A stretch of DNA of 64,000 nucleotides from Hermatobates lingyangjiaoensis (GCA_026182355.1 JAPFBL010000222.1:711001-775000); one strand, 5' to 3'; counted from the first letter of the stretch, positions 1 through 10,206 are shown. The notes: a model not told the origin generated them from the sequence alone. Program-made: numbers and translations.

Positions 1-2082
1 ATTAGTAATATCACTTCTATGATTAATCGAACTTAGATCCTTTTTAATATATAACATCTCAAGTGTCTTCCTTCTTTGCTCATCTTTTTCTTTTTCTATT
101 ATAGTTGTATCTTCAAAATCGAACGTGTGACCTTCGTTTATTGCATGCCCAGCTAAGGCTGTTGCGTTACTTTTATTTGTTCTTATGGAATAATTATGTT
201 GGTACAACCTTTCTTTGAGAAAACGACTAGTTTCACCATAGTAACACTTGTCACAGTCTTTACATTTGATGGCATAAATGAGGTTACTTTGTAACTCCTT
301 CGGTATTTTTTCTTTCAAATTTGAAAATAAAGATTTATTTTTTCTTTTATTATAAAATGCCAGTGTAACTTCAGGTACGTTTCGTTTGAACACTTTTCTA
401 ATTGATTGTGATAAGCCCTCAACATAAGGAAATTTGAAATACTTCCTATTTATAACTTCCAGTTCAGCATGATCTTCATTTGAATGTGCTGGTTGCTGTC
501 TTAAATATCTTAACCAATATCGTTCAACTAAGTTCTTCGGATAACAATTTTTCTGTAACAATAATTTCACCCTTTTCTTATTTTCATTTAGAAAACATGG
601 ACTACTTATTTCAATAACTTTTTTAACCAAATTTTGGACGCAATTTAATTTTTGGTTTATAGCATGAGAAGAATGGTAGTTCAGGATTCTTGCAGCACTG
701 GTAGGTTTTTTAAACCAATCCGTTAAGATATTGCCATTTTCACCTCTTATAACTTTCACATCTAAGAATGGCAGATTTCCATCTTTCTCTACTTCACAAG
801 TGAATTGTAGACGATTATGAAAGGAATTAAATATATTTAATACATTCTCTTCTTCTCCCTTTTCAATAATTAAAAACAAATCGTCCACATATAATTTAAT
901 AAATTTCACCTTCGTACCTAATTTATTGATACTGTTTTCCAATAGTTCAATCATAACTATATTTGCGAGAACTGGTGAAATTGGTGATCCCATTGGTAAT
1001 TCATATTTTTGTTTATAAATAGTACCATCAAAGGTGAAATACCTTGCTTCACATATAAGGTCCAGTATAGAAAGGAAAACCTTTTTCGACATTCCAACCT
1101 GTGAACTAATCTTATTCCACTGTTTATTTACTAAATCAAATGCTAGATCTAAAGGTATATTAGTAAACAACGACTGAACATCTAGTGAAATCATAATTAC
1201 GTCATCACTTAGTATTTGATTTGAAAGGGCTTGTTTGAATTCTAATGAATTTTTTACATTCAATTCATTCTTGTTAGTAATGTAACTAAGATATTTCTCT
1301 ATATATTTAGACAGTTCATAAGTTGGACTTCCAATGAACGACACGATAGGACGGAGAGGAAAACCTGGCTTGTGTAGCTTCACTAAACCATATATTCTTG
1401 GTGCTATTCCATTGTAAGATTTTAATTTCGAAGCTTGACGTAGATCTATACATAGTGTCTTCTTCAGTTCATCAACTATCTTGTTTACTTTATTTCGTAA
1501 TGTTGATGAAGGATCTCTTCTTGTGATTGAATATGTTTCACTATCTTCTAAGAGAGTTTTCATTTTTTCTTTATACTCTTCTTTTTTGATTATCACAGTA
1601 TTACCAGATTTGTCACTTTTACAAACCACAATTTCTCTATGTTCTCTTAAAAACTTATAAGTTTTCTTATAGCAACTTTCTATACATGCATTTTGCCTTT
1701 TTAATCGATTTGAAAAATTATTTAATCGGTTTCCGTGGTTTGTAATTATATTTACACATTGGCTTCTAATTGTATCACTGTTTTCCATATTTAGGGATGA
1801 AAAAATCTTTTCTAAATCTCCTATAATATCAAATGTAGGAATATCTTCTTTTTTACCAACTTCAATTGCAAATTTTTCTCCTAATGAGAGTAAATGAAGA
1901 CTATCCCTAGGAATTTCAACATTGGTTAAATTAGTTACAGCCAAATCTCCAGAATAGTCAAAGAAACCTTTACCTTGTTTTAGATGAAGGTTATGCATCT
2001 TCTTTTGTAAATTATATTTACTTTTATTAAATATAAACTCTTTAAGACTATTCATTGAAATAATATAGTTTTCTAAAATCAT
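1..2082 (-). CDS. PLE reverse transcriptase with GIY-YIG endonuclease, left arm, C-terminus outside window
   Basis: This minus-strand frame opens at an ATG (2080-2082) equivalent to the ATG at 2518 of the plus copy. By alignment to that copy it stays open to the window edge, about 694 codons, lacking only the last ten residues and stop. It has four A where the plus copy has five, so N-terminal region and RT are in one frame here. The expected product copies element RNA onto a nicked target and supplies the nick. RT motifs match the plus copy: a D-V-x-S-L-F-T-N-I-P palm motif, GSPISP, YVDD, then a Cys-rich GIY-YIG domain. This is the best candidate in the window for an intact PLE protein. The true start may be further upstream, in the missing N-terminal part. 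Confidence 0.75.
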   Translation of the reverse strand, partial: MILENYIISMNSLKEFIFNKSKYNLQKKMHNLHLKQGKGFFDYSGDLAVTNLTNVEIPRDSLHLLSLGEKFAIEVGKKEDIPTFDIIGDLEKIFSSLNMENSDTIRSQCVNIITNHGNRLNNFSNRLKRQNACIESCYKKTYKFLREHREIVVCKSDKSGNTVIIKKEEYKEKMKTLLEDSETYSITRRDPSSTLRNKVNKIVDELKKTLCIDLRQASKLKSYNGIAPRIYGLVKLHKPGFPLRPIVSFIGSPTYELSKYIEKYLSYITNKNELNVKNSLEFKQALSNQILSDDVIMISLDVQSLFTNIPLDLAFDLVNKQWNKISSQVGMSKKVFLSILDLICEARYFTFDGTIYKQKYELPMGSPISPVLANIVMIELLENSINKLGTKVKFIKLYVDDLFLIIEKGEEENVLNIFNSFHNRLQFTCEVEKDGNLPFLDVKVIRGENGNILTDWFKKPTSAARILNYHSSHAINQKLNCVQNLVKKVIEISSPCFLNENKKRVKLLLQKNCYPKNLVERYWLRYLRQQPAHSNEDHAELEVINRKYFKFPYVEGLSQSIRKVFKRNVPEVTLAFYNKRKNKSLFSNLKEKIPKELQSNLIYAIKCKDCDKCYYGETSRFLKERLYQHNYSIRTNKSNATALAGHAINEGHTFDFEDTTIIEKEKDEQRRKTLEMLYIKKDLSSINHRSDITN

Positions 2083-2164
2083 TTCTGGTAATTTACTTCG
2101 AGCAAATTCTAAACATCCACTAATAAGACTATTTACACTGTTAATACGCCAGATGGTAACTGTA

Positions 2165-2401
2165 ATTTCCTCATTAAATGAGGATATAAGAAGAGTGTAT
2201 GGAGAAGATGTGAGTGAATGTTTGAAGAAGTGGAGAAGTTACGTTGTGAAATTAGCTAAACAATCAAGTAGAAGAATTTTCTTATTAAAATATCGAAGTT
2301 CCTGTTTGTTTCCAAAACATATTAGTGATTACGTTAATTCAGTGCATGGTTTAGTAGTGAGTGATAGCCCTTTTCATAGAGAAATGGAAATTAAGTGTTA
2401 A
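2165..2401 (+). pseudogene. PLE N-terminal coding fragment at the centre of pair A1
   Basis: An open frame across the spacer between the two arms. The nominal ATG at 2153 lies in the minus-strand arm, so only residues from about 2165 on belong to this protein. It contains a basic helical stretch followed by a Phe-Leu-Leu-K-x-R then F-P-K-H-I motif of the type found in the N-terminal region of PLE proteins. It stops at 2399-2401, and the next PLE coding block continues in another frame from about 2431. The frame change may be a small intron (PLEs can carry introns) or a lesion; a splice solution that keeps the frame was not obvious to me. Confidence 0.5.
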
Positions 2402-2430
2402 ATCTTTTATACAAGGCGTTTTGAACATGT

Positions 2431-4633
2431 GAAATTACAGTTACCATCTGGCGTATTAACAGTGTAAATAGTCTTATTAGTGGATGTTTAGAATTTGCTC
2501 GAAGTAAATTACCAGAAATGATTTTAGAAAACTATATTATTTCAATGAATAGTCTTAAAGAGTTTATATTTAATAAAAGTAAATATAATTTACAAAAGAA
2601 GATGCATAACCTTCATCTAAAACAAGGTAAAGGTTTCTTTGACTATTCTGGAGATTTGGCTGTAACTAATTTAACCAATGTTGAAATTCCTAGGGATAGT
2701 CTTCATTTACTCTCATTAGGAGAAAAATTTGCAATTGAAGTTGGTAAAAAAGAAGATATTCCTACATTTGATATTATAGGAGATTTAGAAAAGATTTTTT
2801 CATCCCTAAATATGGAAAAACAGTGATACAATTAGAAGCCAATGTGTAAATATAATTACAAACCACGGAAACCGATTAAATAATTTTTCAAATCGATTAA
2901 AAAGGCAAAATGCATGTATAGAAAGTTGCTATAAGAAAACTTATAAGTTTTTAAGAGAACATAGAGAAATTGTGGTTTGTAAAAGTGACAAATCTGGTAA
3001 TACTGTGATAATCAAAAAAGAAGAGTATAAAGAAAAAATGAAAACTCTCTTAGAAGATAGTGAAACATATTCAATCACAAGAAGAGATCCTTCATCAACA
3101 TTACGAAATAAAGTAAACAAGATAGTTGATGAACTGAAGAAGACACTATGTATAGATCTACGTCAAGCTTCGAAATTAAAATCTTACAATGGAATAGCAC
3201 CAAGAATATATGGTTTAGTGAAGCTACACAAGCCAGGTTTTCCTCTCCGTCCTATCGTGTCGTTCATTGGAAGTCCAACTTATGAACTGTCTAAATATAT
3301 AGAGAAATATCTTAGTTACATTACTAACAAGAATGAATTGAATGTAAAAAATTCATTAGAATTCAAACAAGCCCTTTCAAATCAAATACTAAGTGATGAC
3401 GTAATTATGATTTCACTAGATGTTCAGTCGTTGTTTACTAATATACCTTTAGATCTAGCATTTGATTTAGTAAATAAACAGTGGAATAAGATTAGTTCAC
3501 AGGTTGGAATGTCGAAAAAGGTTTTCCTTTCTATACTGGACCTTATATGTGAAGCAAGGTATTTCACCTTTGATGGTACTATTTATAAACAAAAATATGA
3601 ATTACCAATGGGATCACCAATTTCACCAGTTCTCGCAAATATAGTTATGATTGAACTATTGGAAAACAGTATCAATAAATTAGGTACGAAGGTGAAATTT
3701 ATTAAATTATATGTGGACGATTTGTTTTTAATTATTGAAAAGGGAGAAGAAGAGAATGTATTAAATATATTTAATTCCTTTCATAATCGTCTACAATTCA
3801 CTTGTGAAGTAGAGAAAGATGGAAATCTGCCATTCTTAGATGTGAAAGTTATAAGAGGTGAAAATGGCAATATCTTAACGGATTGGTTTAAAAAACCTAC
3901 CAGTGCTGCAAGAATCCTGAACTACCATTCTTCTCATGCTATAAACCAAAAATTAAATTGCGTCCAAAATTTGGTTAAAAAAGTTATTGAAATAAGTAGT
4001 CCATGTTTTCTAAATGAAAATAAGAAAGGGGTGAAATTATTGTTACAGAAAAATTCTTATCCGAAGAACTTAGTTGAACGATATTGGTTAAGATATTTAA
4101 GACAGCAACCAGCACATTCAAATGAAGATCATGCTGAACTGGAAGTTATAAATAGGAAGTATTTCAAATTTCCTTATGTTGAGGGCTTATCACAATCAAT
4201 TAGAAAAGTGTTCAAACGAAACGTACCTGAAGTTACACTGGCATTTTATAATAAAAGAAAAAATAAATCTTTATTTTCAAATTTGAAAGAAAAAATACCG
4301 AAGGAGTTACAAAGTAACCTCATTTATGCCATCAAATGTAAAGACTGTGACAAGTGTTACTATGGTGAAACTAGTCGTTTTCTCAAAGAAAGGTTGTACC
4401 AACATAATTATTCCATAAGAACAAATAAAAGTAACGCAACAGCCTTAGCTGGGCATGCAATAAACGAAGGTCACACGTTCGATTTTGAAGATACAACTAT
4501 AATAGAAAAAGAAAAAGATGAGCAAAGAAGGAAGACACTTGAGATGTTATATATTAAAAAGGATCTAAGTTCGATTAATCATAGAAGTGATATTACTAAT
4601 TTAAGTAATATTTATTCTGGAGTGTTGTGCTGA
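2431..4633 (+). pseudogene. PLE reverse transcriptase/GIY-YIG protein, right arm, frameshifted
   Basis: Two plus-strand blocks of the same protein, 2518-2826 and 2972-4633, in different frames. The break is the run of five A near 2816-2820, where the left arm has four. The second block counts 553 residues from 2972 (GTG, not a real start). It shows a G-L-V-K-L-H-K-P motif near residue 81, the palm D-V-x-S-L-F-T-N-I-P motif (149-159), PMGSPISP (212-219), YVDD (247-250), a thumb with W-F-K-K-P, and a GIY-YIG domain from residue 451. That domain has Cys 456, 459 and 462 around I-K-C-x-x-C-x-x-C-Y-Y-G-E-T and a Glu near 524 in the T-L-E-M-L-Y-I motif. Arg-to-Gly and Cys-to-Ser changes near 4027-4056 are absent from the other copies. 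Otherwise full length and young. Confidence 0.88.
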
Positions 4634-4794
4634 GGTTTAGTGAAATTTGATTTATTTAGTTCCCTTGAGTGAACAGTGTTGAGGTTATTTGTAATGTTAT
4701 CTTATTAGTCTAGTCGAAGGTTTTGTCCGGCTAACATTGTTGTTCCTTTAAATAATGTAAATTTCATTTTCTTAGTTAAAAAATTCTTACTTCT

Positions 4795-4924
4795 GTAAGT
4801 AATATTGTTTTATGTATCTCTGAAATATTTCTGCTTGTAATATTCATGAGTTGTAACAATCCATTTTCATATTGTGTATATGTTTGATGTTGATATGTGA
4901 TTTCTTATGATCCTTTGTTTGTAG
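4795..4924 (+). other. 130-bp GT-AG intron in PLE family A 3' region
   Basis: It starts GTAAGT and ends TTTGTTTGTAG. It is present in A1 and in both arms of A2, and is removed to the base in both arms of A3 (52494-52858), where the flanking exon ends join directly as TTCT|GCCTATG. The decayed copy near 26714 also has the joined form. Loss at exact splice sites shows that this segment is spliced from element RNA. Confidence 0.8.
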
Positions 4925-4925
4925 G

Positions 4926-4957
4926 CCTATGAAAAAGGTTTTAAATAAAACCGAAAC
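4926..4957 (+). ncRNA. Degenerate hammerhead-like motif, PLE family A
   Basis: CCTATGA, then a perfect 6-bp stem (GGTTTT / AAAACC, loop AAAT), then GAAAC. The canonical CUGANGA box lacks one base here, so cleavage activity is doubtful. It sits where PLEs are known to carry hammerhead ribozymes, in the terminal repeat. Sister copies: 49871-49906 (minus), 52318-52349 (plus), 52558-52592 (minus), 52731-52762 (plus). Confidence 0.45.
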
Positions 4958-5022
4958 GTTGGCAACGAGAGTTTGATTTTTTATCCTGGAAAATTGACCG
5001 AACCCCGATTAGAGAACACACC

Positions 5023-5039
5023 TATATATATATATATAT
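5023..5039. repeat. (TA)n at the outer edge of A1
   Basis: Short TA tract directly abutting the PLE 3' end. Confidence 0.9.
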
Positions 5040-6089
5040 TTCTGAAACACTGTTATCATATAAATAGTTCCATTGAACTATGTTTGCAGATGTAAATATT
5101 AATTTAAGTTTGACACAGTAATGGTGAATGAAACTTTTTTTTTTTCATAATAGTTAATTTTGAAATTATATATTTCTCTGAGAAATAAGTGTGTGTGTGT
5201 GGTTGTACTTGTATCTTTTGTGATTTAACATCTTTTATTTGTATTATTAAAACTTCATATGTTTTTAATTTCTTTTTCTATAGTAATTTCATATAAACAA
5301 CATCTTTTAAAAATAAATCACAGATTTTGTATGAATTTCAATATAATATACTTTAAATATGTCAGAAAGTCGAATAAATTATGAAACTGAAATAAATCTA
5401 CCATTTCTGATAAGTTCAGTCAGAGTTCAGTGTGAATAAATCTTTTCCTCATTTAGTGACATAGAATATGAAAATGGTGATAAAATTGAACATTTGTGCT
5501 TAAGGGTTTGGAATGTAAAATTAGGAGAAGCATTGTTTGAGAGGTGAGCGGCATGTCTGGAATGATTTTTGACCTCTGCAAATACTTTTCACTTGTCTCA
5601 TTCGTTACTAGTCATTCCGCAAACCTATGTCAAAATTTACCACTTGTCTTACTAATAAATCAAGATTATTGTTTTTAAGTGGAATATTATAGTTCATGTT
5701 TGTTATTATTGCCAGTATTATCATTCCCTTAACGCAGTCTGCTGAACAAGGCATTAAATTAATTAAGTTATATAGAAATAAAATGTCTTATTTAGAATTA
5801 TTTTAATATCAGAAGAGATATATAAATAAATACCTTTATTATAATAGCTGTTTTATATGATAAAGTTGTATAAAATGAGGGCCTTTAACCTCAATTCTTC
5901 AGTGTAAAATAAATGAACAATTTTTTTTCCTTTATTAGCTCACCAGTACAACTTAATGAAGATAGTGAGTGTTTTATACAAAATAAACCATCCATTGCAA
6001 CATTTTTGAATAAATTATAAGTTTTTTTACAAAAAATCCACAGTTTTGACAAATGGTAAATTATTTATAGTTGTCAATACAAACATACC
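5040..6089. other. AT-rich DNA without recognised genes
   Basis: Nothing recognisable beyond homopolymer runs and a short GT run near 5191-5200. Confidence 0.6.
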
Positions 6090-6121
<32 letters not shown>

Positions 6122-6297
6122 AAAATGATACCAAATTTAGCTGATACCTGTTTCTTAACAAGTTTCTCAATTTTTCTAAATAACGAGAGTGTTATTTAGA
6201 AAAATTGAGAAACTTGTTAAGAAACAGGTATCAGCTAAATTTGGTGTCATTTTCAATAATGTGTGTGTCAAAGAAAGACTGCTACCAAAATTTACAC

Positions 6298-6327
<30 letters not shown>
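6090..6327. mobile_element. PLE family B inverted mini-pair (B1) with (TA)n on both sides
   Basis: (TA)n at 6090-6117, a minus-strand fragment to 6184, a 6-bp spacer, a plus-strand fragment 6191-6298, then (TA)n 6299-6327. The 64-bp paired arms show one mismatch. The plus arm encodes a PLE N-terminal stretch ending R-L-L-P-K-F-T and runs directly into I-Y-I-Y repeats. The minus arm stops earlier, at AATAATA, also at TA. Both edges are therefore the same end of the element. Confidence 0.75.
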
Positions 6328-6332
<5 letters not shown>

Positions 6333-6454
6333 AAAATAAAAAACGAAGGAAACACACAGAAAGACACAGACATAACTCACATCGATATTTCGACAATCGT
6401 CGTCATCAGGAGGTGCGAAGAGCGAAGAGTCCCGCAGGAAGACAGGGCGGTACT

Positions 6455-6459
<5 letters not shown>
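6328..6459 (-). mobile_element. PLE 3'-end fragment with hammerhead-like core (family F)
   Basis: Closely matches the segment at 11071-11200. On the minus strand it reads CTGATGA (6403-6409), a CGAC/GTCG stem and then GAAAT (6387-6391). It is bounded by (TA)n on both sides. Confidence 0.6.
6387..6409 (-). ncRNA. Hammerhead-like core, family F
   Basis: CTGATGA then CGAC-GATT-GTCG then AAAT. The core boxes are close to the hammerhead consensus, but the stem II/GAAA register is one base tight. Not folded by software. Confidence 0.45.
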
Positions 6460-6485
<26 letters not shown>

Positions 6486-6496
6486 ACAATAATACA

Positions 6497-6529
<33 letters not shown>

Positions 6530-6557
6530 ATATATATATACGTTGTATATATATATA
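6460..6557. repeat. Compound (TA)n tract
   Basis: Three long TA runs broken by short AACAATAATACA and CGTTG interruptions. Confidence 0.9.
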
Positions 6558-7250
6558 GTATAGGTTGGCAGCAAATCTTCTTGGATGCATATTTTATTAA
6601 AATGTGCCGCAGCTTCACTAACTAAGCTACTTTCAGACTAAGCTGCTCCAGTCTCCTGACAGTTTTTCGAATGCATGGTGGTAATTGCCAAATAAGTTGC
6701 CCAAAGGACATTGAGACACTTTGTTAAACACTTTAATGAACATAAAAGACTTACTTATAAAAACAAGCTTTCGACTATTCTTTAGTCATCATCAGGTTAA
6801 ATTAATATCATTCAGCTTATTTAATATTCCAAATTCTTAGATTAAAATCACAGAAATGGAATAAAATAATTACACAAAAAGTTTACAACTTAACAAGGCT
6901 TTGGAGATAGCGGTTATCACTAGACGTGCGAAGTGTAATCTAGCGGTGCTTGGAAGAACTAAGCAATCTAGCCGTACTTGGAAGAACTAACAAGTTACCA
7001 AAAATAAAAGCGTTATTATTCATGGTAGGCCAATCAATTAGCATCCCTATTTTTCTGATAACTACATTCAAAAATTCTCATGCTTGGTATTACACCCATA
7101 TGGCATGTCTGGCCATTAATTGAGGGATTTAAATCTTTGATATACAAAGCTTCTAATATGTGGAGCTTGTGAACATCTCTTTCTTTTCTAAGGATTGACG
7201 TGCCGTCCACCAGCATTTCACGTGTCAAAGGGGTATTATGTACCTCTCTA
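6558..7250 (-). pseudogene. 5'-truncated PLE with GIY-YIG tail, between two (TA)n tracts
   Basis: On the minus strand, 7245-7034 encodes a GIY-YIG C-terminal half with the H-I-L-E-A-L-Y-I-K-D-L-N-P-S-I-N motif that carries the catalytic Glu in this family. Reading on, there is a well-formed hammerhead-like core (6769-6795), then weak N-terminal-type coding down to 6558, and TA repeats. The upstream RT is missing, so the copy is truncated in the endonuclease. It sits directly between (TA)n 6460-6557 and 7251-7268. Unlike its neighbours it is single, with no inverted partner. Confidence 0.6.
6769..6795 (-). ncRNA. Hammerhead-like core
   Basis: CTGATGA (6789-6795), stem II GACT/AGTC with a 7-nt loop, then GAAA (6769-6772). 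Among the best preserved cores in the window. Confidence 0.55.
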
Positions 7251-7510
7251 GTATATATATATATATATTATTGAAAATGACACCAAATTTAGCTGATACC
7301 TGTTTCTTAACAACTTTCTCAATTTTTCTAAATAACACTAACTAACTAACACTTTTTCTAAATAAGTATAGACACTTTATTGTGTAGACGAAATAACGAA
7401 AGTGTTATTTAGAAAAATTGAGAAACTTCTTAATAAACAGGTATCAGCTAAATTTGGTGTCATTTTCAATAATGTGCGTGTCAAGGAAGAACTGCTACCA
7501 AAATTTACGA

Positions 7511-7561
<51 letters not shown>
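7251..7561. mobile_element. PLE family B inverted pair (B2) between (TA)n tracts
   Basis: (TA)n 7251-7268, a minus arm to about 7338, a 60-bp unmatched centre, a plus arm 7400-7515, then (TA)n 7516-7561. The minus arm ends at the same AATAATA junction as in B1. The plus arm encodes the same N-terminal motif (E-L-L-P-K-F-T) and then runs into TA. Confidence 0.75.
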
Positions 7562-7563
<2 letters not shown>

Positions 7564-7791
7564 AAAAGACAATGTATGAAAATGGCATCAATGTATCTGT
7601 TAATGAGAAGGGTTGATCGGAGTATAAATGCATCAAGCCTGTAGAGTCAAGACGATAGACACATATTTAGGTATATATATCATTGATCAAACTACATTAT
7701 ACAATGCGAAAAACTTGACTAAATTTTTCAACTGCAAACGGTCTTTGTAAGAGTCAAAAAACCAACTGATAAATATATATATATATATATG
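7562..7791 (-). mobile_element. Unrecognised spacer followed by a decayed family J end
   Basis: 7562-7671 is unrecognised. 7672-7770 on the minus strand matches the family J end (see 34757-34902): a CTTACAAAGACCG block, a TTGAAAA block, then a conserved stretch and TA. (TA)n at 7771-7791 closes it. Confidence 0.45.
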
Positions 7792-8350
7792 TATAATATT
7801 TGTACAAGTTGGCAGCGGATCTTCATCCAATCATACATTGTTGATGAGCAGAGCAGATTCTGCATTCACAACTTTTTTAAGCAGCTGCTCTTTTGTCCTA
7901 ATTACCCTTCTATAGGTAATTACCATTCTAAAGGGTAATTACCCTTTATATTTCTATAGGTCTCTGACCAGTATGGTAGTCCTTAAACTATTTAGCTGGT
8001 AGGTGCTGGCCATACAATTACCCTTCTATGTTGCAGAGGCAATGCAAATAGCATATTTCTCAGAGACATTTTCAGGCAAATAAACATTCCAATAACTACT
8101 AAAATGTATTCACTACTAACTTAAGATTAGAAGAGAAAACATTAGTTTTCGACCTCATGGGTCATCCTCAGGCAGAAGAAAATAATCAAACAGATACAAT
8201 AATCAGGGATAACAATAGAAAGAGGTAACATGTCAAGCTGGCGCTCCTAGTGTGCGGGACGCTAACCACTCGTCACTACGTTCTTGTTAGTTATACAGAA
8301 TTTTTGGCAATAAAGTTAAATCTTTGACAGTAAAGTTGTTATTTAAAAAT
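7792..8350 (-). mobile_element. PLE 3'-end fragment with hammerhead-like core (family C)
   Basis: A minus-strand fragment with CTGAGGA (8165-8171), a GACC/GGTC stem and GAAAA (8147-8150). It runs towards N-terminal-like sequence at 7792-7860 that resembles the segment at 6558-6610. No long open frame remains. Confidence 0.5.
8147..8171 (-). ncRNA. Hammerhead-like core, family C
   Basis: CTGAGGA-T-GACC-catga-GGTC-GAAAAC. The boxes fit CUGANGA...GAAA and the stem is perfect over 4 bp. Confidence 0.55.
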
Positions 8351-8351
8351 C

Positions 8352-9364
8352 TACGTAATATAATATATATTAGTATATTTTGGGAGCAGACCTTCATTTA
8401 GACAAGTTTTATTAAAGAGTATGCCAATCTTCATTTTCGTTCGTTTTCTATTTAATTTCTCCAGTTTTCTAAACTTGGTTTTTAACTCTTCGGGTAAACT
8501 AAATACTAACTCTCCGAAAGATTTATTCTTGAGTTCCATAGTAGTAATCGAATAATACACTCTGAACCTAACTAAAAACAAACAAACTATACATTAAATT
8601 ATTCCAACGTTTCAGTCACTTTGACCATCTTCAGGGATTTACAATATGACGATTAAACAACTTAACTTAAGGAAAAACACTAACAATAATTATTACAAAC
8701 AATCTAGTTGCGAATTATTACATAGCTAACATAATGAATAGAAAACATCAAGACAACAAGGAAGTTACAAATCTTGGAGGTTCCAAAGTTTCAGGTTTTT
8801 CAGTTCGATTCATCGGTTAATAAGCTTGAAAAGTTCTTCTTTTAGACAGATGTTGTCAGTCCATTTCTCAAGTTCCTTGTTAATGTCGGATATTTCTTCT
8901 TCACACTCGGTTATATATCTATACTGTTTTTCAATCTCAAGTTTTTGCGAGAAGAGAAAATTACCATCCAATACAGACGAAATCTGCAAAAACTTGAGAT
9001 TGAAAAACAGTGTAGATATATAACCGAGTGTGAAGAAAAAATATCCGATATTAATAAGGAACTTGAGAAATGGACTGACAACATCTGTCTAAAAGAAGAA
9101 CTTTTCAAGCTTATTAACCGATGAATCGAACTGAAAAACCTGAAACTTTGGAACCTCCAAGATGGTCAAAGTGACCGAAACGTTGGAATAATTTAATGTA
9201 TAGTTTGTTTGTTTTTAGTTAGGTTTAGAGTGTATTATTCGATTACTACTATGGAACTCAAGAATAAATCTTTCGGAGAGTTAGTGTTTACTTTACCCGA
9301 AGAGTTAAAAACCAAGTTTAGAAAACTGGAGAAATTAAATAGAAAACGAACGAAAATGAAGATT

Positions 9365-9408
<44 letters not shown>
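8352..9408. mobile_element. PLE family D inverted pair
   Basis: A minus arm (8365-about 8965) and a plus arm (about 8970-9366) meet near 8965. Both ends encode the same N-terminal peptide, about 50 residues with a K-L-E-K-L-N-R-K-R-T-K-M-K-I-G motif. The minus end runs on to G-L-L-P-K-Y-T-N and then TA; the plus end stops sooner and enters (TA)n 9368-9408. The plus arm lacks about 136 bp present in the minus arm, joined at a shared AGAT. The inner region makes two antisense 65-codon frames (8826-9023 plus, 8911-9108 minus), which are palindrome shadows rather than genes. Confidence 0.8.
8609..8634 (-). ncRNA. Hammerhead-like core, family D, minus arm
   Basis: CTGAAGA (8628-8634), stem GTCA/TGAC, GAAAC (8609-8613). 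The plus arm retains the stem and GAAAC near 9163-9181 but has lost the CTGAAGA box in its deletion. Confidence 0.55.
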
Positions 9409-9412
<4 letters not shown>

Positions 9413-9440
9413 AAATATATCATAGAAACTCATGAATATA

Positions 9441-9461
9441 TTTCGGTTGCATCATCATCGG
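9441..9461 (-). ncRNA. Degenerate hammerhead-like core, family E minus arm
   Basis: CCGATGA (9455-9461), a short TGATGCAACC insert, then GAAAT (9440-9444). One base off the CUGANGA consensus. Confidence 0.35.
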
Positions 9462-10206
9462 GAAGGTACTGTAGATGTGAGTTGCTCCGAAGGTAATGAA
9501 TGAAGTTAAGTTTCATTAGTGAAGCACTTTATCAGTGCAGCCTGATAAACTAACAAAATAAATAAGAATATTTAGAAGTAAAAACTATGAAACATTATGA
9601 GAAATTTATAAAAAGCAGACCTTAATAAAAATATGCTTGTAAACAAAAGATTAAATGAAATGCTTAATAAAAAAAAAACATTTAAAGATTGAGGTTAAGT
9701 CCAGAAGTAGATCTACCTCCCAGGAGGCTAATAAGTGCTGCTTTTGAAGCTCTCAAAGTGACATTAGCACTAGCTTCATTTATCTGCATAAGAATCTGTA
9801 CACGGAAACAGTCATTGAAACTTAGGCAGACAAATGAAACTAGTGCTAATGTCACTTTGCAAGCTTCAGAAGAAGAACTTATTAGTCTCCTGGGGGTTAG
9901 ATCTCCTCCTAGACTTAACCTCAATAGTTAACTGTTCTTTTTTATTTTGGCTTTCATTTAATCGTTCGTTTACTTACTTATTTGTATTTCTAGTGTGTTT
10001 TTTAACAACTTTTTAATAATTTGTTACTTAAATGTTTTTATTTTTTTTTTATTATTTGTACTATTTAATTTTATTTTATTATAAATAAAATCTTATTTAT
10101 CTATGTATTCACTATCTCCGCGAATTGTCTACACCAATTGAGTGCCTCTTCAACGAGAATTCATTTTAGAAGTCGTATATCTGCTGAACGAGTCACATCT
10201 ACCTTC

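Larger units (their letters stand above)
1..5022. mobile_element. Penelope-like element family A, head-to-head inverted pair (A1)
   Basis: A minus-strand copy (1-2169, cut by the window edge) faces a plus-strand copy (2431-5022) across a 261-bp centre. The arms pair base for base: position 2431 matches 2169 and position 4600 matches 1, with one net indel (four versus five A at the site near 2816-2820) and a handful of substitutions. The arms therefore form a palindrome of about 2.17 kb each side inside the window. The plus copy ends in (TA)n at 5023. The centre (2170-2430) carries N-terminal PLE coding sequence in the plus direction, so the plus copy is the longer one. Both arms share variants that the family A pair at 49.8-52.4 kb lacks, so they have a common source. 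Confidence 0.9.
4634..5022 (+). other. PLE family A 3' end: UTR, intron, hammerhead-like core, N-terminal read-through
   Basis: Downstream of the stop lie about 160 bp of UTR, a GT-AG intron (4795-4924), a hammerhead-like hairpin (4926-4957) and a short stretch whose frame reads into I-Y-I-Y at the (TA)n. The same end recurs at 49815-50204, 52023-52447 and 52494-52858. The right ends of the last two groups extend about 45 bp further before reaching TA repeats, so the end point varies but always falls in TA. Confidence 0.75.

Noticed and set aside
1..4600. The large palindrome as a pure assembly or library foldback artefact
   Set aside because: The arms differ by substitutions and an indel and are separated by an asymmetric 261-bp centre. 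Other pairs have different break points, so a simple artefact is unlikely, though reads should confirm it.
6176..6625. Several overlapping frames encoding I-Y-I-Y repeats
   Set aside because: They are translations of (TA)n tracts, not genes. Only the short PLE-like stretches next to them carry meaning.
8826..9108. Near-identical frames on opposite strands
   Set aside because: Palindrome shadows of family D rather than two genes.
9682..9931. Overlapping antisense ORFs of 80 codons each
   Set aside because: A by-product of the inverted pair: each half encodes the GIY-YIG end on its own strand and nonsense on the other.
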